Source: Agapetus fuscipes
Lineage: Eukaryota > Arthropoda > Insecta > Trichoptera > Glossosomatidae
Length of the DNA: 64,000 nt
Assembly (NCBI GenBank): GCA_951799405.1
Contig: OX637350.1
Coordinates: 7,735,852-7,799,851, forward strand
Reading direction: 5' to 3'
Part shown: positions 32,900 to 43,657 of the stretch, one piece after another
How the letters are laid out: every line of letters starts with the position of its first letter
Position numbering within the stretch: position 1 is the first letter of the stretch
Program-made: the position numbers and the translations under genes
Notes under the pieces: generated by a model
Told to the model about the DNA's origin: nothing
The model's input: only the letters and a program-made list of their open reading frames with translations
Databases searched by the model: none

Positions 32900-33250
32900 G
32901 AATGAACCTTACAAATTGAAATACATCATTAGCACACACGTAGTTTAAGAACTTATTTTTATCCTTGATTTCACACTACTTATTTTAAGATTCCGTTCAC
33001 ATTTGGTTCGTTCACAGAGTAAATTTTTGTACTGTATTGCTCGTCAGCTCCGATACAAGTCTCTCGCAACGCATCTCGGTCTCTATTTATAGGTGTATAA
33101 GATTTATTCTGGCACACGCGAGACCCTGCCAGAATATTCTATTCGAGCAAATACAACACCTAGTGCAATTATTGAAGCGCCAACATCTAGAGACACAGAC
33201 ACGCTCACACAAGTAAAAGAACACAGACATACCATCACACATTCGTGAAA
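32900..33250 (-). mobile_element. LTR remnant, subgroup gamma
   Basis: On the minus strand: near-start CACGAATGTGTGATGG, TATA-like ACACCTATAAATAGAGACC, GAACGAACCAAATGTGAACG. It aligns with 23530-23867 and 55312-55636. The lower boundary is approximate because that end is decayed. Confidence 0.6.
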
Positions 33251-33459
33251 GTAATTTTGAATCTAATATCCTTCAGTTGTTTGATAGTAGGTATGTCTAC
33301 GCTACTGTCCCTACAGGTCCACCTGCATTACCGCACGTGCCAACCTCTCAGAGTTAGATCCCGATATAGATGCACGAGACTTAGCTGCATTGCTAGTAGA
33401 TACTGCAATCACGAACACTACCAGTTCTCCAAGTATACACCCTAATGTTCAAACTAAAC

Positions 33460-33545
33460 CGTAGCATTTAACAAGAAATGCATTTAAATTCAAACAACGC
33501 CTCTAGTTAGCGTTTTAGATTCCGTACGTTTTTGGTTTTATACTT
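33460..33545. repeat. Short palindrome family, partial
   Basis: CATTTAAATTCAAACAACGC, CTCTAGTTAGCG and TTTTGGTTTTATACTTGGTG match one arm, centre and end of the family, with the other arm shortened. Confidence 0.4.
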
Positions 33546-33550
33546 GGTGC

Positions 33551-34301
33551 AAAGGTATGTCCAAACACAGACTACTCTCCGACTCAGCCTGCTATTGCAA
33601 GTGGCGACCAAACCCATTCTGGGATAATCCCACACAACATTATAAAATATTATAAATTATAGAATAGACTGACTTATTGCGAACAGTGATAGCTTTCAGC
33701 GCTCAGGTTTGTCTGATTTCATGAGTTTGTTTATTTTACATGAGTCTTCGAAATCTGATGGCAGTGAGCTACTAATAAAAGAAAAAAGAGATTTCATAAT
33801 AACTTTGCATGTACTATCTCTTTTATAGCTTTTTGGATGATGACTTTAGCTACGCAGAATATTTTTTCACAAGAGGGAAATGCCGAATAAACAGATCAAA
33901 AGATCTATAATACTAAAAAGAAGATTATTTTTTTCCATTTCCGCCCAAAAAAATCTAAATCAAACGAACTAAATATGAAACGTGTTTATTCTGGTTATCA
34001 TATCTTGTAATCGAAAATTGTTCAGCATTTTTCACGTCTGCTTTCTACAGTGGGAGAGAACAAATAACCAAAAGAAAAATAATTGTTGACACTATTTTGT
34101 ATGATCCCTGGCACGCTAAGTTGAACGTATTTTTTGTATAAATTATTTTAGCAAAATCGAGAACGAATTACAGAAAAAAACGAATAAGTGCAGTACGGAA
34201 GACGTTGTAAAATGAAGAAAAAACAAAGACAAGACAGGTACGAACATGTAAATAGAATGAGGAGATGATAAGATCCTACGTATCGCTCTTCAAGGGAACT
34301 T
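33551..34301. other. No gene recognised
   Basis: AT-rich sequence. No feature is recognised. Confidence 0.45.
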
Positions 34302-34415
34302 AACCCCCTGAATGATGTAGTCACTCCAAGCGCGCTTGTGCAAATGATGCCAGAAATTTGCTTGTATTCAAGGCATTTCGGAACTTTCCATGGTCCTCTT
34401 AGGATGGCGTGATAG
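34302..34415 (-). pseudogene. L2/CR1-like LINE 3' fragment (short)
   Basis: TGATGTAGTCACTCCAAGCG, ATGATGCCAGAAATTTGCTT and AACTTTCCATGGTCCTC match the 14645 and 22476 copies. Only the last 35 codons or so remain. Confidence 0.65.
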
Positions 34416-35088
34416 CTGGCAGTCCACCTCACAGGTGATAAAAGTAGCGGCACAAACAGATCCTTCCGATCTATAAAATGGAAAAAGTAGAATAAATGAG
34501 ATGCTTCCGTATACCTTTTTAGATCATTTCATTAAGGCTACATAATCGTTACAATGTGTATGATTAATATGAATTATGACTCTTCGAAAGCTAAGGTGTA
34601 GAACAGTGCAATCAGGAAGGATAGATTTTCCGTGGGCTCACCGCACCATACACCATGCACTTCTTTGTAAAGCGTATGCATTTGTTGTACGAATAAGGCA
34701 AACTTAATATTGTTATTTTGTTGTCTACATATTCCCACATGGCGAGGTGTAATAATGCATTGTCTCTGAACAACTTAATCATGTAAAATGCTTAACATAC
34801 CGGTGTATAAATGTGTGTTTTTGTATCCAATTAACATGATTGCAATATGCAGTTCTTGTCGTTCCCACCTTCCTGTAGTTTGTGTTTTTCTATTCATTAT
34901 AATATGAATGCTTAATTGAAGAATGTCAATAAAAATTATAAGCTTAAAGAAACGTTTACTACCGTGTAAAATAGATCATTTTCTTGCAAAATTTTACTAT
35001 AATCTTAGGTAGGTATTCAGTGATGGAGAAATCCACAAATTTTACACGTTTCCAAATATCAAAAAAGTCGATAGGTACTTATAAGACC
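34416..35088. other. No gene recognised
   Basis: AT-rich spacer with nothing identified. Confidence 0.45.
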
Positions 35089-35328
35089 GGTCCGTTGTCT
35101 AGTGGTCAAAGCTACGATCAGAAATTGTGAGTTCGATTCCCGAAGGAGCGTAAAAAAATATTTAATTTTAAAAATATGCCTTTCCCAAAGACCGGTTAGC
35201 TAAGGTCCATCCAGCCTCACAATAGCTGGCTTGTGTAATTTGCGTTTTATACAGCGACGATCAAGCTAGCAGAGGGCTCTTGCGTTGTGATTCACACGAA
35301 AACAGCGCTCAACAAAAAAATAATCCTT
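35089..35328 (+). mobile_element. tRNA-derived SINE, family C, copy 4
   Basis: GACCGGTCCGTTGTCTAGTG head, GAGTTCGATTCCCGAAGGAG B box, linker with AAAAATATTTAATTTT, GTCCATCCAGCCTCACAA, CAGAGGGCTCTTGCG, GTGATTCACACG and AAAAAATAATCCTT end. Confidence 0.8.
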
Positions 35329-35490
35329 GTATTTGTTTATTAAATTTTTACCTATAAGTACCATCGAATTTTCGGTGTTTGTGGTTTCATATAGGTATGT
35401 GATTTATGGTTGCATGACCAAAATGTTTATCGCAATAAAATACCTACATGATTAATCTAAAATAATAAATATCTTAGTTCAATCAAATTG

Positions 35491-35703
35491 TTGGTGTTAT
35501 TGCCGAGGGTCAAGTCGCTGATCGACTAACGTATTTGGAACAGAATAACGCTGGTTCGAATCACGTCTGGCCCATTTGACCATAACTTCGACCCTGGTTC
35601 AACAGATGCCATTGCATGCACACAAGCTTCAGCTTTTTCATGAAGACAACTGGCCAGGCAAAATATGTTGGTGAATTGCAAACAAATCTATTTAAAAAAT
35701 CAT
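35491..35703 (+). mobile_element. SINE-like family D, copy 2
   Basis: TGGTTCGAATCACGTCTGGC (B box), CTTCGACCCTGGTTCAACAG, ACTGGCCAGGCAAAATATG, TTGGTGAATTGCAAACAAAT. It aligns to 28516-28735 apart from the AT hairpin. The putative A box (GTCAAGTCGCTGATCG) is weak. Confidence 0.6.
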
Positions 35704-36222
35704 GATCGTTTTCCCTTTGATTTACTTCTATTTCACGAACTAGCCTATTTCTATCATCTTTCTTCCTATTACTTGCTCCCATATTATACTCATTACAAAC
35801 TTCCATCTTCGTGTATAATCCAATAACTTCCAATACATTACAAAGGCCATGCCGGGTCCGCGCTTTGAAGCGAACACACAGAGTGATCTAATTTGTTCTG
35901 CGAGCGAGTTTCATTTTGTACATTTGCCTCTCCAGGAGAGTTCGCCTCTTCCAAGGCAAAGGCGCCTCCCGGACATGGGCCTCCCTCCTCAGAACGCTCC
36001 TTCCGCAACTGTGACAGCTAATTAACTGCCTGTTTGTGATCGAACCAAAGAACGAAGCGATTGTCCGGGTGGAGACGCAAAATGTGCCGCCTCAATGTTA
36101 CCCCCTTTTTAGTCTAGATTGCTACTAATTGGCTATTCATTTAATTACTCGTCTTTGATGCTTATCTACATTAAGTTTTAATTTGTAAAAAATTTATACT
36201 TCGCTGTTTTTAAATAGATAAT
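35704..36222. other. GC-rich patch (35845-36110), no gene recognised
   Basis: This 265-bp patch is much richer in G and C than its surroundings, with runs such as CCGGGTCCGCGC and CAAAGGCGCCTCCCGG. No open frame crosses it in a convincing way. It could be an exon edge, a regulatory element or another repeat. Confidence 0.35.
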
Positions 36223-36433
36223 TAATCTATATTCTATAATCAAAGTTGCAAAATTATATTAACGTTTAAAATTCACGTTAATTGCTTTCCCACACGCAGA
36301 ATCTGTGGTACAAATTAAAATTCCTAGATCTCATAAGAACATAACCCTGCAACTTTTGCTGACTTTCCCTGAAACAGGGGTGGCATTAGCAAGGTGAACC
36401 ATTTTTTACCAAACCAACCTATTAGTCAAGGAA
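36223..36433 (-). mobile_element. SINE-like family A, copy 9
   Basis: On the minus strand: CCTTGACTAATAGGTTGG, AAAAAATGGTTCACCTTGC, hairpin CCCTGTTTCAGGG, GCAAAAGTTGCAGGGTTATG and a decayed tail near AGATTAATT. A 15-bp deletion removes the GACCACCCATACTG part of the core. Confidence 0.8.
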
Positions 36434-37242
36434 ATCATTCATTTGAGTATATACTCGTACAATTATTATAGTGCATTTTACTTTGGAAGTATGCTACAGT
36501 AATAGATCTTACAGTGCATACGTTTACCGCAATCATGGAAGCGTATGATTTTTTTGTATTTTATTTAATCAAAAAACGTTGCCATAAATAGAGTAAGCAT
36601 TGTCTGCAATGAATATTCATATTAAAATTTAATACATGTCTGTTGGCATCCGAAATAATTCAGTTTTGTGGCAAACTTGGTAACAAGACTAAAACAGTCA
36701 TATCCAGAGTCACTCTTTTACTAAACCACCACTCCCTTACTTGACTTTTTCTATGGGTTCCATTATGAGAAGAAAAAAATGCATACTGAGCAAATAAATT
36801 GTAGAAGGTATGGCTATTACTTCTTAGTTATTGGTGATCTTTCTCAGTTAAGTAGTGAGTTAGACTTTAAGGAAAATTTTGATATACGTCTGTCTTTGAA
36901 TAGCACTTTTAGGCATTATTTACTTTGGCGTCCAGTCTTGATTTATTGTGGTCAGCCTCTTAAGTTTTAATGAGCTCATGTGTATGGAGAACAGTTTCAA
37001 AGCAGTTTTCTATCATGACTTACAGTAAAAATATTATCAAGTACTATTCCATATAAGAACGGCGTTGATATATTTATGCATTACTAAAAATAGTTTTGGT
37101 CGTACAATAAATACACTGCTTTTTAGTTGCCAATTAAAATTTATTCAAAAATAAAACAACCAACTATATAGGAGTAAATATAAGAAAGTACAGATTATAT
37201 AGAACTCGAGCATGCAATTTTTTTTCCTTCGAGATTATGATA
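36434..37242. other. No gene recognised
   Basis: No exon or repeat is identified. Confidence 0.45.
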
Positions 37243-37405
37243 CTTCAAGCGAGATCGCAAATGACTGGAATCTGCGAAGTGAGAAAAATAAATGAAGAGA
37301 GTGATAAATGTCGAGGAGATGATAGAAGTGTGCAAGAACAGGACAAAGTGGAGACGCATCTTTGGAGATATTATACACCCCTTGCGGAATGGCGGAAATA
37401 TCTAC
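37243..37405 (+). mobile_element. RTE-like LINE 3' fragment, decayed
   Basis: GAGATCGCAAATGACTGGAA, GAAGTGTGCAAGAACAGGAC, AAGTGGAGACGCATCTTTGG and CCCCTTGCGGAATGGCGG match the C-terminus and 3' end of the RTE-like family, with frame breaks and no clear tail. Confidence 0.65.
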
Positions 37406-38382
37406 CATTTGATGTAATGAAAACCTTTAAATGAAATTGCCTATATAATCACATTCTACACAATCTGAGCTAAGAAAAATACGTAAAACACGAAAATGTG
37501 AGAATTGGGCCAGTACACATGCAAACATTGTTCCTGTGAAATTACTTCTGATGGACATAAGGCAAACAAGAACTAACTAGTTAACACAGAAAATATACAA
37601 ATACGTACCTATAATATAATTATTTTTAGGTTAGGTGTCAGACTACCCAACTCATCCTTAAAAATAAATTGGCTTATTTTTTTTGGGGGAAAACTGCGAT
37701 TATTGAACACTGCAACATCTATTCGATTATTTTTCAGGATTTGTATGTGAAAAACAATATTCGAAAAAAGTATATCGTTTTATCTTTACCATTTTACTTA
37801 ATTTTACTTCAATCAATTTACTTTTTTCAATACTCAATTTTAAAGTAAAAACTGAAAATTTGCATTAGCGTAATTGCGCTTTCTTCACTTTGAGGTGCCG
37901 CTATTATTCAGTTTCAGAGTCGAATGTATTTATCGACAATTAAAACCATTCGTAAGTGTCTAACCGACTGAACCACCGACCGGACAATGCGCTCAGCACT
38001 TTTCAATTTGCAAAAACGTTAATTCAAGTAGGTACGTACTCAGATACGTGTATGTGATACGGTTAGTTTCAATAAACGCGACAACAGCAAAGTGCTTTCA
38101 ATTCTGCTTCGGCGCACAGTATTTTTAGCAGAATTCCATGTAATTGACTCAATTAACAATTAGTGCTACTTCCCTCTGGTGGGGTTCCCGAAAGGATGGC
38201 TCGCAAGCCATGGTTTCCCAGCACTGCTAAAGTGCAACATTGCCTGTACTCCATGTATGAAATCTAACGTTTAAATTCAAACATAGCGTCTACAGAAAAA
38301 AATGGATGAAACTAAGTTAGTGCTTCAGATTTGAGTTATTACATAGTTTCCATGCAGGTATGCAACAATAATAATAATAGTA
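37406..38382. other. No gene recognised
   Basis: 37785-37850 repeats 13025-13130. GACTGAACCACCGACCGGAC at about 37967 is a short tRNA-like SINE head remnant (minus strand). A palindrome half (ACGTTTAAATTCAAACATAGC) lies at about 38268. Confidence 0.4.
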
Positions 38383-38677
38383 TTAGGATAATTTATTTGG
38401 TGAGCGCTGTTTTTGTGTGTATCACACCTCAAGAGCCCTCTGTGAGCTTGGCCGTCGCTGTAGAAAGCGCCAATTCTCAAGCAAGGCCCAGTTGTTGTAA
38501 GGCTGGATGGACCTTTAGTGACCGGTCTTTGGCAAAGGTACATATATGAATTTTTCATCCAGCGAAGAACATATTTGAAAATATAAATGATATATTTTTG
38601 TGCTCCGCCAGGATTTGAATCCACAACCGTCCATTTACGAGTCAGAAGTGCTAAACACTAGACTACGGACCGTTCAA
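38383..38677 (-). mobile_element. tRNA-derived SINE, family C, copy 5
   Basis: On the minus strand: GAACGGTCCGTAGTCTAGTG head, GGTTGTGGATTCAAATCCTG B box, CCATCCAGCCTTACAACAAC, CTTGAGAATTGGCGCTTTC, CTCTTGAGGTGTGATACACA and end AAATAAATTATCCTAATAC then an ATT run. It is very similar to copy 2. Confidence 0.85.
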
Positions 38678-39238
38678 CTTAGTTCAACTTATTACTTACT
38701 GCGTTATCACCAAAGGGGCATCAATCATCATGCGACGAGTGAAGTGGGTGTTTCCCTGTTGTCGAAGGCAGATTTCTATATCTTGTGAAACATCAGTAAT
38801 CCCTGGCTGTTTTCATGATTTTGGGTTTCGAATTTTTAATAAAACTTTATAGTTAAGTGTTCACGTTATGTTTTATACTTGGGGCACTGTGGAACATTGT
38901 GCTGAGTGCGCACTTCTGCCATGTCGATTGAAACGATCGATTGTCTTCATTGTTGAAAATTAGAAACAATTCGTTCCGCCTACGTTTTTTTTTATTTTTA
39001 TTTTTCACCTCACTTTGTTGCGAAACTGCTGAATAACTGAATTTATTGTTGTTTTTGTTTTGTTTTCGTGAAAGGAGAATTGATCGCTTGGGCTTTAGAT
39101 CTTTCGGATTACGACCGCTGATAAACTTGATGACGGTTAATTTGCTGTGCAAAAGGAAACAATAAAATATAGATTTTAATTGTACAATGTAGGCTTGTCT
39201 ACGAGTATTGACACCAACCATATTTGTCTAAAGAATAT
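38678..39238. other. No gene recognised
   Basis: One palindrome terminus (GTTTTATACTTGGGGCACTG) lies at 38868. Nothing else is identified. Confidence 0.45.
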
Positions 39239-39399
39239 TGTTACGAATATCTAGTTTTGTGTTGTGGATTGTCTGTGTTAGTGTCTGTAGAAGTCTCTCT
39301 AGATATAAATAGATTTTAGGTACTTGGTTGAATTGAATGTTCTAGCAAAATCTAGCAGGTAGCGATTCTCCATGTTTCGAGAATGATCTTTATGTTTGA
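39239..39399 (+). mobile_element. LTR fragment, subgroup beta (3'-truncated)
   Basis: TGTTACGAATATCTAGTTTT, TGTGGATTGTCTGTGTTAGT, CTCTCTAGATATAAATAG and CTAGCAAAATCTAGCA align with the start of the 16406-16753 LTR. The match stops just before an RTE 3' end. Confidence 0.7.
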
Positions 39400-39402
39400 T
39401 AT

Positions 39403-39490
39403 AAGAAAGATAAGAAGAAATGGAGATAGCTCTGCAGAGGCTCTGGCCAGCCCTAGCGGAATGGCGGCAGTGTTACAGTTACAGTAACTG
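39403..39490 (+). mobile_element. RTE-like LINE, 3' fragment with GTTACA tail
   Basis: GATAAGAAGAAATGGAG, CTCTGCAGAGGCTCTGGCC, CCCTAGCGGAATGGCGGC and GTTACAGTTACAG are identical or nearly so to the end of the 2440-2993 copy. It is joined to the LTR fragment upstream. Confidence 0.75.
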
Positions 39491-39757
39491 TTGGTATTAG
39501 CCAAGTAGGTAATAATTACTGAAAGAAATCCGTGACTTTGTTGATCGATGATAAAATGAAAAGAAATTGTGATAAGGAATGTTATCAGCGCTGTTATCAG
39601 TCTGCTTTCACTTGCCGAGAATTGGCACGGAGCTGTTGGTGCAAGACTCAGGGCGGGGCTGCCTTCATATCGCGAATATTTACCGAGGAAATCTTTCATT
39701 GTCTCACCAATTAAATTTTTTGCAAAACATGATTAATTTCGTATTTAAGTAAAGTAC

Positions 39758-40144
39758 TGTTATGATTTTACTGGGGGTTCGTTTTCATTAAATTAATTTC
39801 ACAATATTATTTTTTTACAATATAGGTTACAAAAATGTAATGTTCACTCTTCACTCTTTGCCTACAGTCTTCGCGTTACAATGTTCAAAGCAACTCTGGC
39901 TCTGACACAACCGCCGCCACTGTTTATACGGCTCATACCGTTGGTTCTCGCGTATTCGAGAATATGCCACATACTTCGATAGGATTGTTCGACACTATTC
40001 CAGAGACGTTACGAACACCAGCAAGCCACATGCCTAGGTGCATGTACACACGAACTCATAGTAAATTATGCATCGTAGGCAGACACACACACCAGCAAGC
40101 TAATGCTTAGGCTCATGTCCCCACGAACTCATACGTTCGTAACA
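39758..40144 (-). mobile_element. Solo LTR, subgroup alpha, with GTAC target duplication
   Basis: On the minus strand it starts TGTTACGAACGTATGAGTTC and ends CCCAGTAAAATCATAACA. GTAC flanks both ends (39754-39757 and 40145-40148). A TATA-like GAGCCGTATAAACAG lies near 39930. About 80 bp near the start is duplicated (two ATGAGTTCGTG units). It aligns with 59037-59358 and 51557-51860. It is an intact solo LTR, most likely left by LTR-LTR recombination. Confidence 0.85.
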
Positions 40145-40377
40145 GTACTGAAGATCTTGAAAGTTTTCATTCAAAGTTAGCCATTTGAAAACAGAAGCAT
40201 CTGAGATGCTTGGACTATTTTCAGTAGTTAAAGTTTCATCAAGGTTTGCACAGGAATTGAACATGAAAAGATTGAAAGAAATATTGACGTAGTTTTTAAC
40301 TTATTGGTTTCAGAAACTTACAAATTTGGTAATGCGTGCCATTCTATAAATATATATTTTTATATCTTGTATGTATT

Positions 40378-40752
40378 TTAGTTGGTAGAATGCTTGCATT
40401 TGATGCCAGAGGGCTAGGGCTTGAATCCCACCAAATAAATGAGATTGCGAATGAATGGAATTTACAGAGTGGAAACAAGAGAAGAGCATGCATGAAAAGA
40501 GTGATGAAATTAGATGAGATGAAAGAAGTATGCAAGGACAGAGTCAAGTGGAGGCACTTGTGTGGAGGTACCGGCCACCCCTAGAGGAATGGCGGCAGGA
40601 TACAAGACAAGGTGTCAGAAATGATTTCCCGTTTTGGTGTTTATTTCAAAACCAAAATAAAATACTGGCAAGGTGTAAGGTCGACTTCCTGTAAAAGACT
40701 CTTCAGGGACAACGCGGTAAGATGCTGTACTATATCTGCAACTTATTTTTAA
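40378..40752 (+). mobile_element. SINE family B, copy 7, split by an RTE fragment
   Basis: The tRNA-like head (TTAGTTGGTAGAATGCTTGC, GGGCTTGAATCCCACCA) ends at 40433. The body resumes at 40611 with GTGTCAGAAATGATTTCCCG and continues to a shortened core. In intact copies these two parts adjoin. Confidence 0.8.
40434..40610 (+). mobile_element. RTE-like LINE 3' fragment nested in SINE B
   Basis: The frame reads EIANEWNLQSGNKRRACMKR, then MKEVCKDRVKWRHLCGGTGH. It is followed by CCCTAGAGGAATGGCGGCAG and a GATACAAGACAAG tail. It lies between the two halves of a family B SINE, so it is the younger insertion. Confidence 0.8.
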
Positions 40753-40859
40753 TGTATTCCTTTTCTACTATATTATTAAGTGTAAATCTATTTATTCCTT
40801 TTCTTTCTATTTTCGGTTTCTAAACCGAAGTCCCTCACTTACTAAACGGATTCTCCGAA

Positions 40860-40990
40860 GGTCCGCACGTGAATTGACGTAGACAATATTTCTTCGTCAC
40901 CCAGCCGGGTTGCTAGGGAATAGACAAATAAATACTTAGTTATTGGTTGCTATAGATGCAGTTCGATGCAAAAATGTTCGCACCTCATTG
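40860..40990. mobile_element. Family G repeat, fragment
   Basis: GGTCCGCACGTGAATTGACG, CAGCCGGGTTGCTAGGG and ATTGGTTGCTATAGATGCAG match the interior of 11366-11606. The terminal inverted repeats are not seen here. Confidence 0.5.
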
Positions 40991-41227
40991 TGCTTTTGAA
41001 CGATTGCACAAGTAGTTTAATTTACTTACACGATGCTCGCAAATTTCGCATTTACGTAGGCCGATGGTTAAATCCCAATTTCCTAATTCACGCAATAACC
41101 ATAAATCCGATTTTATTAGTTGCGGACGTTTCCTACGTTTAGACGTTAATCGCTTCAGGTACAATAAACGTGCATTATTCAGATGCAAGTAATAGTCACT
41201 ACCACAAATAGAAAACCACGTTTCAAC

Positions 41228-41342
41228 TCAACATTTGCATTTTACTAAAAATTTAAACGCTCACTGTAAGCGTGATTTTAGTTACGTACATTTTTTGGTA
41301 AACGCTGTAATTGAGTTTACACGTGAATTGGCATACTTGGCG
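41228..41342. repeat. Short palindromic element
   Basis: Left ACTCAACATTTGC and AAAATTTAAACGCTCACTG, right TTTTTTGGTAAACGCTGTAA and TTGAGTTTACACGTG. It has the same design as 58652-58796. Confidence 0.5.
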
Positions 41343-41542
41343 TACTGTGATACATTATAAGGCAGGCGGTGTTGAGGCGTCTAAAACTCTAAAGGATCGC
41401 TATTCACCTGGCAGCTTGCAGCTTGTTTGCCCGGCTAGACTTGTGCATACTAAATTTATCGCCCCTGATCGTAATATAAGACACACCATACTTTTTGTCG
41501 AAAAGCTTCATTGCTCTTTGACCTTTTTATATCTATAATCGG

Positions 41543-41662
41543 ACAGAGTTATTCACAACTCATTCGATCCATAGCTGATCCATGGATCATCAATTTTTTG
41601 ACGGAAAATTCACAATAGGTGGTGGTTGAGTCATGAATTTGCCATGTGTGAATAACTCCGTT
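41543..41662. repeat. Short palindromic element (CCATGGAT family)
   Basis: The ends GAGTTATTCACA and TGTGAATAACTC are exact reverse complements. The interior has GCTGATCCATGGATCATC and GAGTCATGAATTTGCCATG. It matches 3776-3872. Confidence 0.6.
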
Positions 41663-42017
41663 AGTTGTTAAGAATATTGGCTTATATTTCATGCGCGCCT
41701 ACAAAAAAGACACAAAGATATGCTCAAACCCTCCTCGTACCCGTCCTGTATGTATGTGTCAGAAGGACCCACATCACATGGACGCTCATGCAAAGCTATA
41801 TATTTTCTCAAGTGGCGAAAGGCCTTCCCGTGAAGTGAAAGCAACGGCACGACAAAACAATAACCTCTAGGTCAGAGGCGTGCCCATGACTCTAAAAGTA
41901 AATGGTTCGATGTTACTGAAGCTAATAGCATACCTCGGGTGGCACTCCTTGTGGGATTGTTGCTAGATCACGAGTAGCGTGAATAATGATACACATAATA
42001 CGAAATAATAATAATTT
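41663..42017. other. No gene recognised
   Basis: No feature is identified. Confidence 0.45.
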
Positions 42018-42158
42018 TAATCTAAGGACAGGATTACTGTGAATCCGCTGCGGATGCAGCTTGTGTAATTTCGCGCTTACACATACTGCATGTGTATTTT
42101 CAAAAAAGGCCAACCCTCACATGAACGTTAATGTTGTAACTCCTGCCGCGTTTCCCGA
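42018..42158 (-). mobile_element. SINE-like family A, copy 18 (degraded)
   Basis: On the minus strand GGCAGGAGTTACAACATTAA, GTTCATGTGAGG, CATGCAGTATGTGTAAGCGC and TTACACAAGC align with the family 3' half. The tail has decayed. Confidence 0.45.
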
Positions 42159-42912
42159 TAGCTATTAAAATTGGGTTTAGGATTATTGAATCATTTGTGT
42201 TCTTTCTTCACGTGTCTTATCAGTTATTCGGACATTGAGTCTCAGACTGTGGATAACAGCTCCTTCACGAAACATTGGACTCTATCGTGGATTCAAGTAA
42301 AGAGATCCAGTAGACACAATATGTATACATGTAAACCCATGGCATATTCTCTAAAGTTATTATGGATCACAACGATTTAAAGGTTTTTACTCATTAAACA
42401 CAAAAATGACAAAGCTTAGTTGTGATCATAACGAAAACAAAGCAATCATACATTTTATGAAATCAAAATAAATTGGCGTCTACGCCAATAAAAGGCTTTC
42501 ATGGCAGCGAAAAGGAGCTCGACTTAATGTTGCAAATGACATTGAAGCTGCACAACTTTTCCTTAAGATTTGCAAAAATTGTGGTGCATCTTATAGATGG
42601 TCCAGGGAATGTATACAGTAGGGGACGCTAAACTCTGGTACAAATAGCAGAGAGAACTAATGCTGGTGACAATGGGACATATGGCGGCCGTATCCAGAAC
42701 ACAGAGCTGCTAAAACACACATTAACCAACACACAACCTATGGAAACTAATAAGGATAGGCCACGATTTCTGCCAAGGCATTCAGTAGCTTTAGTTCTTA
42801 TTCTGGAAGAAAATGCATCGATAATTAATTGAATTTAAATTGAATTTTTGTAAGAATTTGAGTTAGCTTTTGAATTATGTTAGATTAAATAAGGATTGAG
42901 GTAACTGATCTT
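42159..42912. other. No gene recognised
   Basis: No exon or named repeat is identified. Confidence 0.45.
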
Positions 42913-43304
42913 TAATCTATAATAAAAGTTTATGTGATATATAAACATTTAAAATTAATATAAAATGCATTCCCACTAGCAGACACCTATAAGTTCGCGC
43001 TTAAACATGCCGCATGTGGACTAACAACATAAAAACCCAATCTCTAATGAACATAAGCCCTGCTATTCTTGCTGACCTTCCCTGAAACAGGGGGGACATT
43101 ATCAAGGTGAACCATTTTTTACAGACCTATAAGCTCGCGCTTAAACATGCCGCATGTGGACTTACAACATAAAAACCCAATCTCAAATGAACATACGCCC
43201 TGCAATTCTTGCTGACCTTCCCTGAAACAGGGGGGACATTATCAAGGTGAACCATTTTTTACAGTGTGGATAGTCAGTCTCATGCCAACTTATAAGTCAA
43301 GGAA
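42913..43304 (-). mobile_element. SINE-like family A, copy 10, with internal 140-bp tandem duplication
   Basis: On the minus strand it starts CCTTGACTTATAAGTTGG and has the core and hairpin twice. The units 42985-43124 and 43125-43264 are nearly identical (ACCTATAAG, GCGCTTAAACATGCCGCATG, CCCTGAAACAGGGGGGACAT, CCATTTTTTACAG). The outer parts are single-copy, as in other members. Confidence 0.85.
42985..43264. repeat. Two tandem 140-bp units inside SINE A
   Basis: Period 140 bp, with only a few mismatches between the units by eye. Unit junctions at ACAG/ACCTATAAG do not occur in other copies. Confidence 0.85.
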
Positions 43305-43657
43305 CTGATAAAATTACATTTCCGACAAAAAACCTTATTTTGGGCTTGGAGGAAGTTTTAAAGGATTCGTATAGATGAAAATTTGAAGCATTAATATCTG
43401 ATTCACACATTTGCTTAATGTGATCAGCGTGTTTCTTTTCACTTACCACGAATTCTGTGATGTGTGATGAAAAAAATTCTTATTAATAACCCTTATTAAT
43501 TATGTACCTAGTGACGATCAACCCTTTAAGTATGTTTATGTTGGTCTAAGGAAAATAACTAACTCTCTCAAATTTCAAGTGAACAGTTTGCAATTGGATT
43601 GAAAAAACTACCTAGTCTAGACGCTAGAGTCATTTGTCTTGATACCCTCTCTTCAAA

